Notes under the pieces: generated by a model | Database searches by the model: none | What the model was told of the DNA's origin: nothing | Seen by the model: the letters and a program-made list of their open reading frames with translations, nothing else | Part shown: one piece after another, positions 1 to 11,510 of the stretch | Numbering within the stretch: the first letter of the stretch is position 1 | Layout: each line of letters starts with the position of its first letter | Assembly (NCBI GenBank): GCA_016946835.1 | Contig: JACVTC010000041.1 | Span: 417,501 to 465,000 of the forward strand | Reading direction: 5' to 3' | DNA length: 47,500 bases | Source of the DNA: Neocallimastix lanati (nom. inval.) | Lineage: Eukaryota; Neocallimastigomycota; Neocallimastigomycetes; Neocallimastigales; Neocallimastigaceae | Position numbers and translations under genes: made by a program

Positions 1-625
1 CACTATAATGGAAGAAAAGAGAATCACCTTGTTTAGCACCTTGAACAAGCCATTTCATACCTTCAATAATATTATTATAAGTTGGTTTCTTTTCTGGATC
101 TTGTTGTTCATCAGTTAGGTATAAACAGTTATTAAAATTGTATTTTCTACAAAATAATTCAGAAACATTTCTAACATCATTAATACAACCTCTAAGTTCA
201 GCTTTAGTACCCTTATAGTTAATACCAATGAAAAGAGCTTTCTTATTACCATTACATGCAGATCTTACACATCTGTCACCACCTTTTTCTTGATAGAATC
301 TATCAAGATCTCTGATCCATAAATTTTGGTCTCTTATTTTTTGATTAACAGTATTATTGAAATTTTGCTTTCTTTGATAATTATCGAAATTAATATTATA
401 TCTTCTACCTCTACCCATTCCAGGGCCTCCAAAACCACCAGGGCCTCCCATTCCAGGGCCTCCAAAACCGCCTGGGCCTCCCATTCTTGGGCCTCCAAAA
501 CCACCTGGGCCTCCCATTCCTGGACCACCAAATCCACCAGGGCCGCCAAAACCACCGCCCATTCCTGGACCATAACCTCCATAGCCTCCTGGGCCACCAT
601 AACCACCTGGACCTCCCATAAACAT
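1..625 (-). CDS. Type I metacaspase, N-terminal part (runs off the left edge)
   Basis: Caspase-like cysteine protease of the metacaspase family, which cleaves after Arg/Lys and acts in stress response, proteostasis and cell death in fungi. Translation from the ATG at 625 is open for 208 codons to the window edge. Residues 1 to about 75 are a Gly/Pro/Phe/Met-rich prodomain with repeats of the type GGPGGFGGPGM, then a basic GRGRR stretch. The p20 region follows with KKALFIGINY, LRGCINDV, CLYLTDEQQD and GDSLFFHYS. The window ends one base after the Ser codon of the HYSGHG motif, so the catalytic His and Cys lie outside. It is very close to the complete metacaspase at 4680-5882, same strand, from about residue 90 onward, but the prodomains are unrelated. 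Family identity is secure; whether the rest of the gene is intact cannot be seen. Confidence 0.93.
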   Translation of the reverse strand, partial: MFMGGPGGYGGPGGYGGYGPGMGGGFGGPGGFGGPGMGGPGGFGGPRMGGPGGFGGPGMGGPGGFGGPGMGRGRRYNINFDNYQRKQNFNNTVNQKIRDQNLWIRDLDRFYQEKGGDRCVRSACNGNKKALFIGINYKGTKAELRGCINDVRNVSELFCRKYNFNNCLYLTDEQQDPEKKPTYNNIIEGMKWLVQGAKQGDSLFFHYS

Positions 626-2557
626 TTTGTTTTTATTTACTATCAAAAAACCTATTTATAAAATACAAATAAAATATAAATAATAATGTTAATTATTAAT
701 TATTATTATATTTTTTCTTTAATATTCTATTTTTAAAAGTATTGTAAATCATTATTATAATTATCATTAATACTAATTTATAAAGTTTATTTGTTATTTT
801 TAGTAAATTTTTGAAAATTATAATTTATTGAATATAGTTTCATATAATTTTTTATATCAAAATTAATTGAAACATTTGATTTTATTTCATTAAATTTTTT
901 CATTTAATTTTTTGTTTTATATATATATATATATTATATATATATATATTTTTTATTTTTTTTATTTCTTTCTTTTTTTTTCAATTTTTTTTTTTAATTT
1001 TTATTTTTTATTCTTATTTATATTTACTTATATATTTTATTTTATTTTATTTTATTTTTATAATAATTATTATCGATTTTAAACCTTGGAAATTTATTTT
1101 AATATAAATGAATTGAAAATTATAAATAATATTATATATATATTTATTTAATATATTTTATATGTTATATTTCTTTTCTTTTATTTATATATATATTTTT
1201 TTTAATATTCCTTATTATTTACATATAATATTAACCTTGAATATATAATTGCTTCTAAATAATATCACTATTGTGATTTATTTTATTATTATTTCTGTTG
1301 TTGAAAAAAAAATAAATTATTATTTATATTTATTTAAAAATTATAAAAGAAAAAAAAAAAAAAGAAATTGGTTATATTTTTTTTTTTTTATTTTACTTTA
1401 AAGATTTTAAAACAAAAATAAAAAAATAAATTACAAAAAATAAATAAATAATAAATTTCCTTATTATTTTTATTTGGCTTTATATCATTATAAATAATAA
1501 TTAAATAATATTAAATTAATAGTTATTTAATATAAGAGATAAATATTTTAATTAAATAATTAACTTTTTATCTATTTTGGTTTTAATTACATTCTTTTAT
1601 TACATTATTAATATAAATTATTATACATTAATAATTATATATTCTACAAAACTATTTTACATATATTTGTTAATATAAATTGGTATAATACATTTATGCG
1701 AATTATTAAATTAAAAATCTTAATTATTATGAAATAATAATTTTTTTATATCATCCTTAACAATCTACTAAATTATTATTATTTATAAAAAAGAGCCCAT
1801 GAATAAATGAAGTATAATATTTATCAATCTTGGATAATTAGTAATTATGAAAAATGACAGGTTAATAAAGTCATATGGATGTTTTTTATAATTAGTAATA
1901 TATTTTATATTAACTAATTCATATTTATTTTTTTATATTTATTTTTTACTTTTTTGCTTTATTTAATATTGCTTATCTATTTTTATTTATTAGTTTTGTT
2001 TATCTATTTACATATAATATTCTTTTAATTATCTATTATGTAGTATTTATTGAGTATCTAAATATTATATAAATTATTACTTGTATCTTCAAACTAATTT
2101 ATTTTAAATATAAAAAAAAAAAAAAAAAAGGCTAAAAATTTTTATAATAAATAAAAATTTTATTTTATAATTTATAAGATTATATGTAACGTGACTTGAT
2201 TTAATGATATTATAACTTTATTATTGAATTAAAAGTTTTTTTTTTTGTAGATGAATCTATTATAGTAAATGAAAAAATTTAATAATTAAATAGCACAATA
2301 TTAATATATTTTATTAATGATTTTTATAATATAAATATTATTAAATTTAAAATATTAGTATTTCTTAGATACTTTTTTTCAAATTAATTAAAAGTTTCAA
2401 ATAATAATCTCGACCAATAATTTAATAAACAACACTAATTATTTATAAAAAAACCTTTTAATAATATACTAATTAACTGCATTAGAATCTTCGTATTTTA
2501 AAAATAAAGAAATAACCAATAAAATGATATTATTAATTAAGCTTTTTTCTTTTCTTT

Positions 2558-2592
<35 letters not shown>

Positions 2593-2761
2593 GAAAAAAA
2601 AAATCAAATAATTAACTTATAAGAAATATTAAATGAAGAAAAATAATTTAATAAAATAATTAAAGAAGCAATTTTTTGTTTATAATTTAGACATTATAAA
2701 ATATAATAATAAAACTTAAAAATTAATTATAATATAAATAGGTAACCATTAAAAAATAAAA

Positions 2762-2792
<31 letters not shown>

Positions 2793-2954
2793 TAAATAAG
2801 TATTATATAAAAAAAAAGAGGACATTTAACTCTACCTATTCATTGATGATAGGTCATTATGAATTAAGATTATTACTAGAATAATATTGGTTTTTATTCT
2901 TTAATTTATCGTTTTAATATAGACAAGGATAAATCTAATTATATGTAAATGATC

Positions 2955-2990
<36 letters not shown>

Positions 2991-3983
2991 GTAATAATAA
3001 AAATTAAAAAAAAAAATACTAAAAATAATTAGCATATAGCATTAAGGTATTTTGCAAGTTTCACATAATTATAAACAAGGAAAAAAGGACATTATTCACG
3101 AAGATTTTACAAAACATACATATATAGGAAAACTTTCAAAGGAAATTATAATTATCCTAAAATTAACTTTTTTGTACATGTAAAAATCAGTTATTAGAGC
3201 AAAATATATATATATATATATTTGAGAAATTTAAAATTTAGTTTTATAATGTATATACACCCACTTTCTTTAAAAAAACGTAGTTTTTTTTTATTTTATT
3301 TTATTTTATTTCTATTTCTATTTTATTTATTTATTTATTTATTTTTGTTTTTATTTTTATTTAAATTGAATTGGACATATTAATTGTATTAAACGTGGAA
3401 CTAAATTTAATGTAAAATTTATATAAAATTTTATAACATTTTATTTTTATTGTGGTATATATATAGTAATAGTTAATCTAGTTTTTATATATTGAATCCT
3501 TTATATATATTTTCACTTACTGTTCATGAAAAATTGATGAACATTTCTTGTATATTTCATAAGATTTTTTTTTTTTTTTTAACGGCAGCAAACTTGTTTC
3601 ATCTTTATTAATTAAATATATGATAAAATACATGTAATAAAAAAAAAAAAAAAAGATAAAAAATAAACAAAAATAAAACACAAAATAAAATAAAATAATG
3701 GTATAATATATTCTAGTTTCATTTAATTAATATTTGTAAGACTTCACAAGGGCATTATTATACTGAAGTATAATAATTAATTTTGACTTCGCAATGTTAA
3801 TCATAATTTTAAGATACAAAATTATGATCTTCATTGGTTGCGCTAGCCCTGCTGGCCTGTCTTACTGTTTCTTCAGCATGGACGCTCTTGGTAATAGTAG
3901 TACGATTCGATTTGAACCTATTGAACAGAGACCATTGCTGGCCAATAGCAATAGGTATAATCGATTGGAGAATTTGACAACAA

Positions 3984-4014
<31 letters not shown>

Positions 4015-4679
4015 CCAATCAATAATAACTTTTAAATAAATAAAATCTATTAACACTCTATATTCTATATAGTCTAATAACTTTTTGAAATATGATTTAA
4101 TTTATACTCTCTTTATTCTATATAGTAAATATTACAAAAATTAATATAAATCATTCACAATCTTATTATTATTATTTATATAAATATAAATTTATTACTT
4201 ATAAGTTTATTCATACACTATTACAAAATTTTAAAAGAATATTTAAACACATTAAAACATAAGATAATAATAATAATAATTTTAAAACTACCTTAATAAA
4301 TACATTTTTAATGTTTAATTTTTTATTTGTGCTATATTTTTTATTAATTACATATAAATTATTGATCATACATATATTAATTAATTATATGCTTGATAAA
4401 TAATGATACACATTAATATATATGTTTGAAATATATTATAATTCATACATAAAAATATATAAATTTACTTAAAACTACTTTTTTTTTTTTAATCTTTTAA
4501 ATTTTTCTCTTTATTTAATATGAATTTCTTTTCTTTCTTTAGTACTTTTTTATTTATTTATTCATTTATTTATTTTTCTATTATATTTTATTATTAATAA
4601 ACTAATTATTTTATATTAACCATTTGAAATTCTTATTTTATTATTATTATTAATATTTTTTAAGAAAAATTATGTTTAC
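626..4679. other. AT-rich intergenic region between the two metacaspases
   Basis: About 4 kb that is almost entirely A/T, with homopolymer runs, TA runs (for example 2769-2793) and a TAA/AAT microsatellite near 2956-3000. The only clearly different composition is the GC-richer island at 3835-3985, listed separately as a dispersed repeat. Stop codons are dense in all frames and I see no supportable gene. The stretch upstream of 625 must hold the promoter of the first metacaspase, but no specific element stands out from the AT background. Confidence 0.6.
3845..3961 (+). repeat. Dispersed repeat, copy A
   Basis: A GC-rich island in AT-rich DNA that aligns in the same orientation with 13978-14089. 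Shared blocks include CCCTGCTG followed by CCTG(T/C)CTTACTG near the start and ATAGC..TAGG(T/C)ATAAT at the end. By eye the first 55 bp are about 75-80% identical and the last 39 bp about 69% identical without gaps. It is followed by T-rich DNA. Neither copy encodes a protein I recognise. It is probably a relic of a mobile element; the class is unknown. Confidence 0.6.
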
Positions 4680-5882
4680 TTATAATTTTAATTGAGTGTT
4701 CATATCCATTGGATGAGATGATGAAAGTTGTGGAATTTGAGAGAAACGTTTTTCCTTCAAAATTTGTCTAACTTGAGTTAATAATTGGGAGTAAGTTATG
4801 TTTTGGTTTTGACTTAAGACAGTGATAAGGGCGTAAGACATAGCACCAGTAGAAACATTGTTAATATTGGCATCAGCGGAAGTTTGGTTATCTCTACAAC
4901 CAGAAAATTGAATAACATCAGCATCATGTTGTCTTTTCTCAATAACAGCTTGTTGGTTAGTATTGCTTGAGCCGGAGGTAAGAGAACCATCAAAAATACT
5001 CATAAGATTTTCAGCAATACCAGCTGGATTTCCTTTTATAAGACTACTAACAATATTAATAGCCTTCTTGAAAATTTCCTTACGAACATCATTTTCAATA
5101 ACTTCGACATTACCATCACATTGGTAAGTGTATGGAAGATCCATAACAGTACCAGAGTGGCATGAATCAAAGATAGCTGTTAATCTACAACCCTTTGGTA
5201 ATGGCTTAACTAAATTTGCATAAATAACATCATCAACAATTTGACCATTTTGAGTATAATCTAATGGTAAAATAGTTTCATCGAAACCATCAATTTCATC
5301 GGTTTCAGAATCTTTAGCTGTACCACCATGACCACTATAGTGGAAGAATAAAGAATCTCCTGGTTTAGCACCTTCAACAAGCCACTTCATACCATTAATA
5401 ATATTATCATAAGTTGGCTTCTTACTGGCATCTTGTTGATCATCAGTTAAGTATAAACAGTTTTGGAAACCGAATTTTTGACAAACAAATTGTGAAATAT
5501 TCTTTACATCATTAATACAACCTTTAAGTTCTGCGTTTGTACCGAAGTAATTAATACCAATGAAAAGTGCTTTTCTATTACCATTACATTCTGAAAGAGT
5601 AAAGCCATTACCATCTCTATCATTATAGAACTTTACAGTATCTTGGTTCCATAATTTTTGCTTCTTAATTTGTTCATGAATACTTCTAGTGAATTCAGAG
5701 GCACTAGTAGCAGTGTTGATCTTAATTCTATATCTTTTATTTTCTCCTTGAATGTTTTTAATGGTTTGTACACCTTGTTGAATTACATTAGCAATACCAC
5801 CATTTTCTTCAACATGTTGTTGAACTTGTTGGAGACCTTGTTGAAGACCTTCCTTTAAATTTTTATTCTTTAAGAAATTCAT
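4680..5882 (-). CDS. Type I metacaspase, complete, 400 aa
   Basis: Arg/Lys-specific caspase-like cysteine protease, normally autoprocessed and Ca2+ dependent in this family; cytosolic by lack of any signal peptide or membrane segment. One open exon of 400 codons. Residues 1-45 are Gln-rich and possibly helical (GLQQGLQQVQQHV). The p20 domain spans about 100-250, with KALFIGINY at 104-112, CINDV at 122-126, the catalytic His185 in HYSGHGG and the catalytic Cys241 in DSCHSG. The p10-like part has CRDNQTSADA (329-338), TGAMSYA (345-351) and the family-typical ending QLSSSHPMD. Length and C-terminus match yeast Mca1/Yca1, so both ends look complete. The N-terminus is unlike the Gly/Pro-rich prodomain of the paralogue at 1-625. 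The start is the first ATG after an AT-rich, stop-rich leader. All catalytic residues are present, so it is probably active. Confidence 0.96.
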   Translation of the reverse strand: MNFLKNKNLKEGLQQGLQQVQQHVEENGGIANVIQQGVQTIKNIQGENKRYRIKINTATSASEFTRSIHEQIKKQKLWNQDTVKFYNDRDGNGFTLSECNGNRKALFIGINYFGTNAELKGCINDVKNISQFVCQKFGFQNCLYLTDDQQDASKKPTYDNIINGMKWLVEGAKPGDSLFFHYSGHGGTAKDSETDEIDGFDETILPLDYTQNGQIVDDVIYANLVKPLPKGCRLTAIFDSCHSGTVMDLPYTYQCDGNVEVIENDVRKEIFKKAINIVSSLIKGNPAGIAENLMSIFDGSLTSGSSNTNQQAVIEKRQHDADVIQFSGCRDNQTSADANINNVSTGAMSYALITVLSQNQNITYSQLLTQVRQILKEKRFSQIPQLSSSHPMDMNTQLKL

Positions 5883-6835
5883 ATTAAATTCTAATTATAA
5901 ATAAATAAATTATTTAAAAGTATTTTAAAAATTAGTATTTTATTTAATTATTAGCAATTAAATTATTATTTATATAAAAAGAACACCAATATTTTTAAGC
6001 ATATTTAATCTATTGTTATACCCAACTTTATTTCTTAAAAATAATAAAATATATAACACTATTAATTTCTATTTATATAATTTAAATTACATATTAATAT
6101 CTTTTTTTTTTTATTTAAAAATTTTCAGTTATATCTAAAACTATATTATTTTATTTAATTACTCTACTATTTAATTTGTCTTCGCTCATATACTACATAT
6201 ATTCTTTTATTAACATTAAACTTTTATTTTTTCTCTTAATATTAACCTTTTAATTACTTATTTTAATAGTTAAAATAAAATTTAACCACTTTTCAATTGT
6301 TTTAGTTGTAAAAATTTTTAGAGAAATCGACTGACTTTTATATGATTTTTTTTTTTTTTGATTAATTATCAAATATAGTATAATTTTTAATTACTATTTA
6401 TTTATTTATTTATTTATTTATTAATCAATTAATATATTTATTAATTAATATATTTATTTATTTATTTATTATTATCACTAGTTCATTTTTTTTTTATGTA
6501 TATTTTAATTTATCTATAATTAATACTTATTACGACTTTATTTTTATTAATTATAATTGTATGATGTTTGAATGAAATCGTATATCAATTTTTAATATAT
6601 TAAAACTCAATTTGACATTAAAATAATATTATATATAATTATATTAATACTTTAGAGTTAAATATATTAAAATACATTGTTTTTATAAAATTTTATATTA
6701 AATATTAACAAATATGTAAATTAAAAATTATTAAAGTAATATAAATAATTATTATTTACAATTTTTAAATAATGTAATTAAATGTGGCTTTTATTAGAAA
6801 ATTATTTTTTATTTAAGAAGTTAAGAAGTTTGATA

Positions 6836-6918
6836 TAATAATCTTTTATTATTCAATTTATTAATATTATATATGATTTATATATAATATTAATAAATTG
6901 AATAATAAAAGATTATTA
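6836..6918. repeat. Perfect long inverted repeat (cruciform-capable)
   Basis: Two arms of 39 bases pair without mismatch around a 5-base spacer. The left arm includes ATCTTTTATTATTC; the right arm ends in its reverse complement GAATAATAAAAGAT. Outside it, AAGTTTGATATA (6826-6837) has its inverted copy TATATCAAACTT at 6981-6992, so a nested inverted structure of about 167 bp exists. It could be a small foldback (MITE-like) element or an insertion hairpin. It is also notable as a perfect match in diverged AT-rich DNA. Confidence 0.85.
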
Positions 6919-7690
6919 GTATATTTAATTAAATTTGAATTATAATAAATAATAATATTTTAAATGTATCAGCCATTTTTTATATCAAACTTTATAAAAT
7001 ATATTTTATTTAAAGATTTATAAAATATGTTATAGTAATAAATTAAAACTTTATTTTAAATTTCATAATAAGTAGTAATATATTATAATTAAATTCAAAC
7101 TGTATATTTATAATATATTATTAGCATTATCTTTCAATTTCAATTTTTCGATATGAATATTTATATTAAAAAACTATTTATATTAACATTTTATACTGTC
7201 ATGAAGCTTTTAAATAAGAATATTATTATATATATTATATGTATTAGAGGATAATGAAATATTTAATGTATTTATTTAGATAATAATAAATGAATCTAAA
7301 TATAGTTATAATTATTTATTATTAGGTTTATTAATATTTAATTAATTGATGTTAATAAATTAAAATAATGAAAATGTAACATACACACTAATTATTAAAA
7401 ATTTGTCCTAGCCATTTTTTTTTTTATTTTCAGTCCAAGAACTATGAATTAATAATTGAACTTAAATATAATGTAATAAATTTCAATATATTTATAAATA
7501 TATTATAAACATTAATAATCTATAATATATCAAATATAGAATAATTGATAATTAAAACTATTAATATTTATGGAAAAAATTTTTATCCATTTTAATTAAT
7601 ATAATTAAGATAAAAAAATATAAAGTAGGATTAATTTTGGATTAAAATTATTCTAACTTTATTAGGATAAAAAAATATGAGATAATTGCT

Positions 7691-7881
7691 TATTATTTAT
7701 TATTTATTATTTATTATTTATTATTTATTATTTATTATTTATTATTTATTATTTATTATTTATTATTTATTATTTATTATTTATTATTTATTATTTATTA
7801 TTTATTATTTATTATTTATTATTTATTATTTATTATTTATTATTTATTATTTATTATTTATTATTTATTATTTATTATTTA
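7691..7881. repeat. 7-bp satellite (TATTATT)n
   Basis: About 27 uninterrupted copies of a heptanucleotide of type TATTATT cover 190 bp. Three units give 21 nt, so the reading frame returns every seven codons and a spurious repetitive hydrophobic peptide is open through it. The regularity suggests recent slippage expansion. I do not regard it as coding. Confidence 0.9.
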
Positions 7882-8004
7882 TTTATTAAATAACTATTGT
7901 ATTTTTTTGAATTTTTATTAATTAAAATTTCGACTAAAGAATCTAATATTTAAATATATATTGTTGTAATATTATATATTTTAATAATGTTTATAAAATA
8001 TGTC

Positions 8005-8066
8005 ATTAATATGTTTTTTTTTTTTTATATAAAAAAAAAAAGAAAAAAAAAAAAAAACATATTAAT
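8005..8066. repeat. T-run/A-run hairpin
   Basis: ATTAATATG followed by a T run, a short TATAT centre, then an A run and CATATTAAT. The arms are inverted copies of each other, giving a stem of more than 20 bp. It is probably a replication-slippage or template-switch product. No function is evident. Confidence 0.7.
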
Positions 8067-8410
8067 AATATATATGAATATTATGATTAATAACTAAATA
8101 AATTTTTTTATAATTAATTGCACTTTCTACTTGAAAAAATTTTTAACCATAGTTCATAAATCATTCAATAAAATACTAAATATGTTGAGAATATATATAC
8201 TATACTATCAGATATCTTTTAATAACAATAATTATTTATTATTTTTTTATTTATATTTTCTAAATATTCATCTTAGTAAATAAAATAAAAATAATAGTTT
8301 ATGATATGATATTTAATTACATGAAGTAGAAGCAATATATTTAAACTTTTTTACTCAAAAATAATTGAAAAGCTTAATTTCATTAGAACATTAGACTTTG
8401 AATTTTTAAT

Positions 8411-8551
8411 TTTATAGTGGAAAAACGAAAAAATTACCTTATTTTTAACAAGCCATACAATTCCATCAACAAATATATTATATTTTATTATAATTTTTAT
8501 CTTTTAAAGTCATTCAATCTACTTTGGAGAATACTAATTCAGAATTTTTTT
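8411..8551 (-). pseudogene. Decayed metacaspase fragment
   Basis: Read on the plus strand, TATAGTGGAA..ACCTT.TTT..AACAAGCCAT and, further on, TCTACTTT..ACTAATTCAGAA follow in order the plus-strand sequence of the two metacaspase genes (1-175, and 5330-5500 in the second). The fragment corresponds to the p20 segment just N-terminal of the catalytic His, from about GDSLFFHYS back toward the CINDV region. It carries a one-base insertion near 8426 and a deletion of about 6-8 bases near 8445, and AT drift has removed the coding frame. The His and Cys motifs are absent. Similarity fades beyond about 8551. It is thus a relic of a third family member or of a partial duplication. The order of matching blocks makes chance unlikely, but the alignment was done by eye. 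Confidence 0.7.
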
Positions 8552-8681
8552 TATTGTAATATCTATTATTTATTATTTATTATCTACTATATATTATTAA
8601 TTATTTATTATTTAATTATTATTTATTATTAATTATTTATTATTCAATTATTATTTAGTATGTATTATTGATAAATAACAT

Positions 8682-8748
8682 AAAAAATAAAATAAAAAAT
8701 AAAATAAAAAATAAAATAAAAAATAAAATAAAAAAATAAAATAAAATT
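8682..8748. repeat. 12-bp tandem repeat (AAAAAATAAAAT)n
   Basis: About five copies of AAAAAATAAAAT with one unit lengthened by a single A. It is a low-complexity tract in intergenic DNA. Confidence 0.7.
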
Positions 8749-9560
8749 CCTTAAAATAAATATTTATATATTTAAAAGATAAATTTTAGTAACTATATAA
8801 TTTTATTAATATTATTAATATTTAAACTAAAGTAAAACAATAGAATAAAAGAAAAACTTTTAATATAGACGTTATAATAAAAATTTTTATAGAATTTAAT
8901 AAATTATTCTTTCATAATAGTATTCTTATAAAAAAAAGTCTATTTTTGGTGTTAAAGTTCGTTTATATTGGTATATGAATCATAATATGTATATATAATA
9001 TTATTTATTAAAATATATAACTGTAATTGCTAACATACATAATATTATTATAATAACTAAAATAATTTATATTATATATAAAGTGTAACAATTACTTAGA
9101 TAATTATAATAATTATTATACAAAACCTAAATTGATTTAATAATAAAATGTAATTAGTATTGCTTGATTTCTTTTAAAATATGTCGTTATAAATCGTTAA
9201 AAAAAATACCGTCACAAATGAATTATATCGTTATAAATCGTTTTCTTTATTAATATAAAAAATTGAAGTACAAATAAAAATAAAAAATAAATAAATTTTA
9301 AATTTTAAATTTTAACTTGTTTTGTATAATAGTTATAGTTACACAATCTTCATTTTTTTTTTTTTTTTTTATATAAATATAAATTATTTATTATTTATAT
9401 AAAATTTCTTTTTGGTTATCATATAATATTTTTATTATATAAAAAATACTATTGTTAAAAATCTAACTTTAGATATTTGTATAGTGAATTTAACAAATTT
9501 TAATGAAAATTATTCTTCTTGGTGTTCGACATTTATTTTTTCATTATTAATAATTATTAT

Positions 9561-9598
<38 letters not shown>

Positions 9599-10591
9599 AA
9601 TATTATTTATATTTAAAATAAAAGATGAAATAACAATTATTATATAATACACAAATAAAAAAGGTGTAATGTTATTTAGCATAATTATTAATAAAAATAA
9701 AATTAAAAATAATATATTAATATACTTATTTATAAAAAAAAATAAATAAATGAAAAAAAAAAAAGTAAGATAATAATTAATAGATTTACAAAAAAAAAAA
9801 TAAAAAAAAAAATAAAATAAAAAATAAAATAAAAAATAAATAAAAAAATTTATAAAATTTATAGCATATTATATTAAACTTATAATCAATAATCAGATAT
9901 GCTTTATTCAAATATATTAATATGAATAAGTTTTATCTTTTAAGTATACTGTACGTTCATATATCAATAAATTTATATAATTTTTTATAAATACTAAATT
10001 ATATATTAATAATTAAAATATTTATATTTATCTATTTCAAAAATTTAAATTATTTTTAAACTATTTAATCAATAATTTTAAAGTGTAACAGCTTTATATA
10101 AATTTAATAATTATTTTTGAAATTATTATATAGTTTATAATTATAATTATCTATTCATTGATTAAATATATACTTTTCAATTATTTAAATTATATTAAAT
10201 TCTAAAATAAACATTAATTTATAAAAAAAAAAATAACAGCATTAATTTAAATTGAAAAATATATTATGGTAATAGAACTTTTCCTTTTTTTTTTTATATG
10301 ATTATTTATAATGGTTATAATTAAACATAAATTTAGAAATTTTTACGTATACATAATATTTTTACTATGAAATATAAATAATTTTTATAAAAAAATTTAA
10401 AGATGCTTTTTTATTATATACTATAATATTTCAAATTACTAATTATTATATGATTGGTTGAAAGGATCAAATATTTTAATATTTTTATTAAAAAAAATAA
10501 TTATAAATAATTAAATAATTCATTTATACCTAATAAATAATTCATATATTAGATTATTATTATTAACATTTAATTGAATATATGATATAGT

Positions 10592-10594
<3 letters not shown>

Positions 10595-10656
<62 letters not shown>
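10595..10656. repeat. Poly-T tract of 62 bases
   Basis: The longest pure homopolymer in the window, about 330 bp upstream of the GAR1 start codon. Poly(dA:dT) tracts exclude nucleosomes, so a promoter role is possible. The assembled length may also be inexact. Confidence 0.8.
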
Positions 10657-10661
<5 letters not shown>

Positions 10662-10981
10662 TAAATAATAAAATATTATAAATAATAAAATATTCTTTTA
10701 TAAAGTGGGTTTTTTATTAAGCTAGATTATAATGTATTTGAAAATATTGAAATATTAATAATTTTAATTATAATAATTATAAAATAACTATTAATGTTAT
10801 GATTTATTGTAATATATATTAATAATTTATTATTTTTATTCATTTTTTATTATATATTATATGTAACATGTATTATATAATTATTCATATTCAATTAAAA
10901 TACTTCTTCCAATAATATAAACAATTTACATATATAATTTTATAAAGATATACAGTATTATCATATAAAAATCATAAACAA

Positions 10982-11468
10982 ATGTCTTTTCGTGGACGTG
11001 GAAATAATAGAGGTCGTGGACGTGGCAGTTTTAATGCCCCACAAGGTCCACCAGATACTGTCGTTGGTAATTATTGACAATTACTTGCAATAGTTTTTTT
11101 TAAAAAGTTTATTATTAAAGGGAATTATGAATTGCAATAAATTATTTATGAAAAGAAAATAATAAAGTATTAGTTTTTTCGTTTTATTCAAATAATCATT
11201 TTATAAAATGTAAATTTTAACTTAATTTAGAAATGAAAGTTCTTAAAAATTACTTCATTTTACTTCACTTTAATGATACTCAAGTTCTATAAAGTTCTAT
11301 TAAGTTCTATAAATTTTATTATTTCTTTTTTATGAAATTGGAAATTAATATATTATTCAAACGATTATTTTTAAGTTATTAATCTTTTTTTTTTTTTTAA
11401 AGCAAACAAAATTCAATGATAAGGAAATTACTAGTAATTAAAAGGTTTAATATATTATATATTATAAC

Positions 11469-11510
<42 letters not shown>

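Larger units (their letters stand above)
5883..10981. other. AT-rich intergenic region between metacaspase and GAR1
   Basis: About 5.1 kb between divergent genes. It holds a perfect long inverted repeat (6836-6918), a 7-bp satellite (7691-7881), a poly-T/poly-A hairpin (8005-8066), a metacaspase relic (8411-8551), a 12-bp AT repeat (8682-8748) and a 62-base T run (10595-10656). The 15-mer TCGTTATAAATCGTT occurs twice, near 9184 and 9228. No intact gene is seen. The promoters of both flanking genes must lie here but cannot be told apart from the AT background. Confidence 0.6.

Noticed and set aside
334-661. Open frames on both strands within the Gly/Pro-rich prodomain region (111 aa plus, 90 aa minus)
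   Set aside because: They are shadows of the metacaspase reading frame; its frame continues into conserved protease motifs.
3794-4056. Short open frames over the GC-rich island
   Set aside because: No recognisable protein, and the plus frame runs into the T tract. The homologous copy at 13978 is not open in the same frame, so the island is treated as a non-coding repeat.
7686-8632. Hydrophobic open frames of 67 and 71 aa
   Set aside because: The first is a translation of the 7-bp satellite; the second is antisense to the metacaspase relic and then reads TTA-type repeats.
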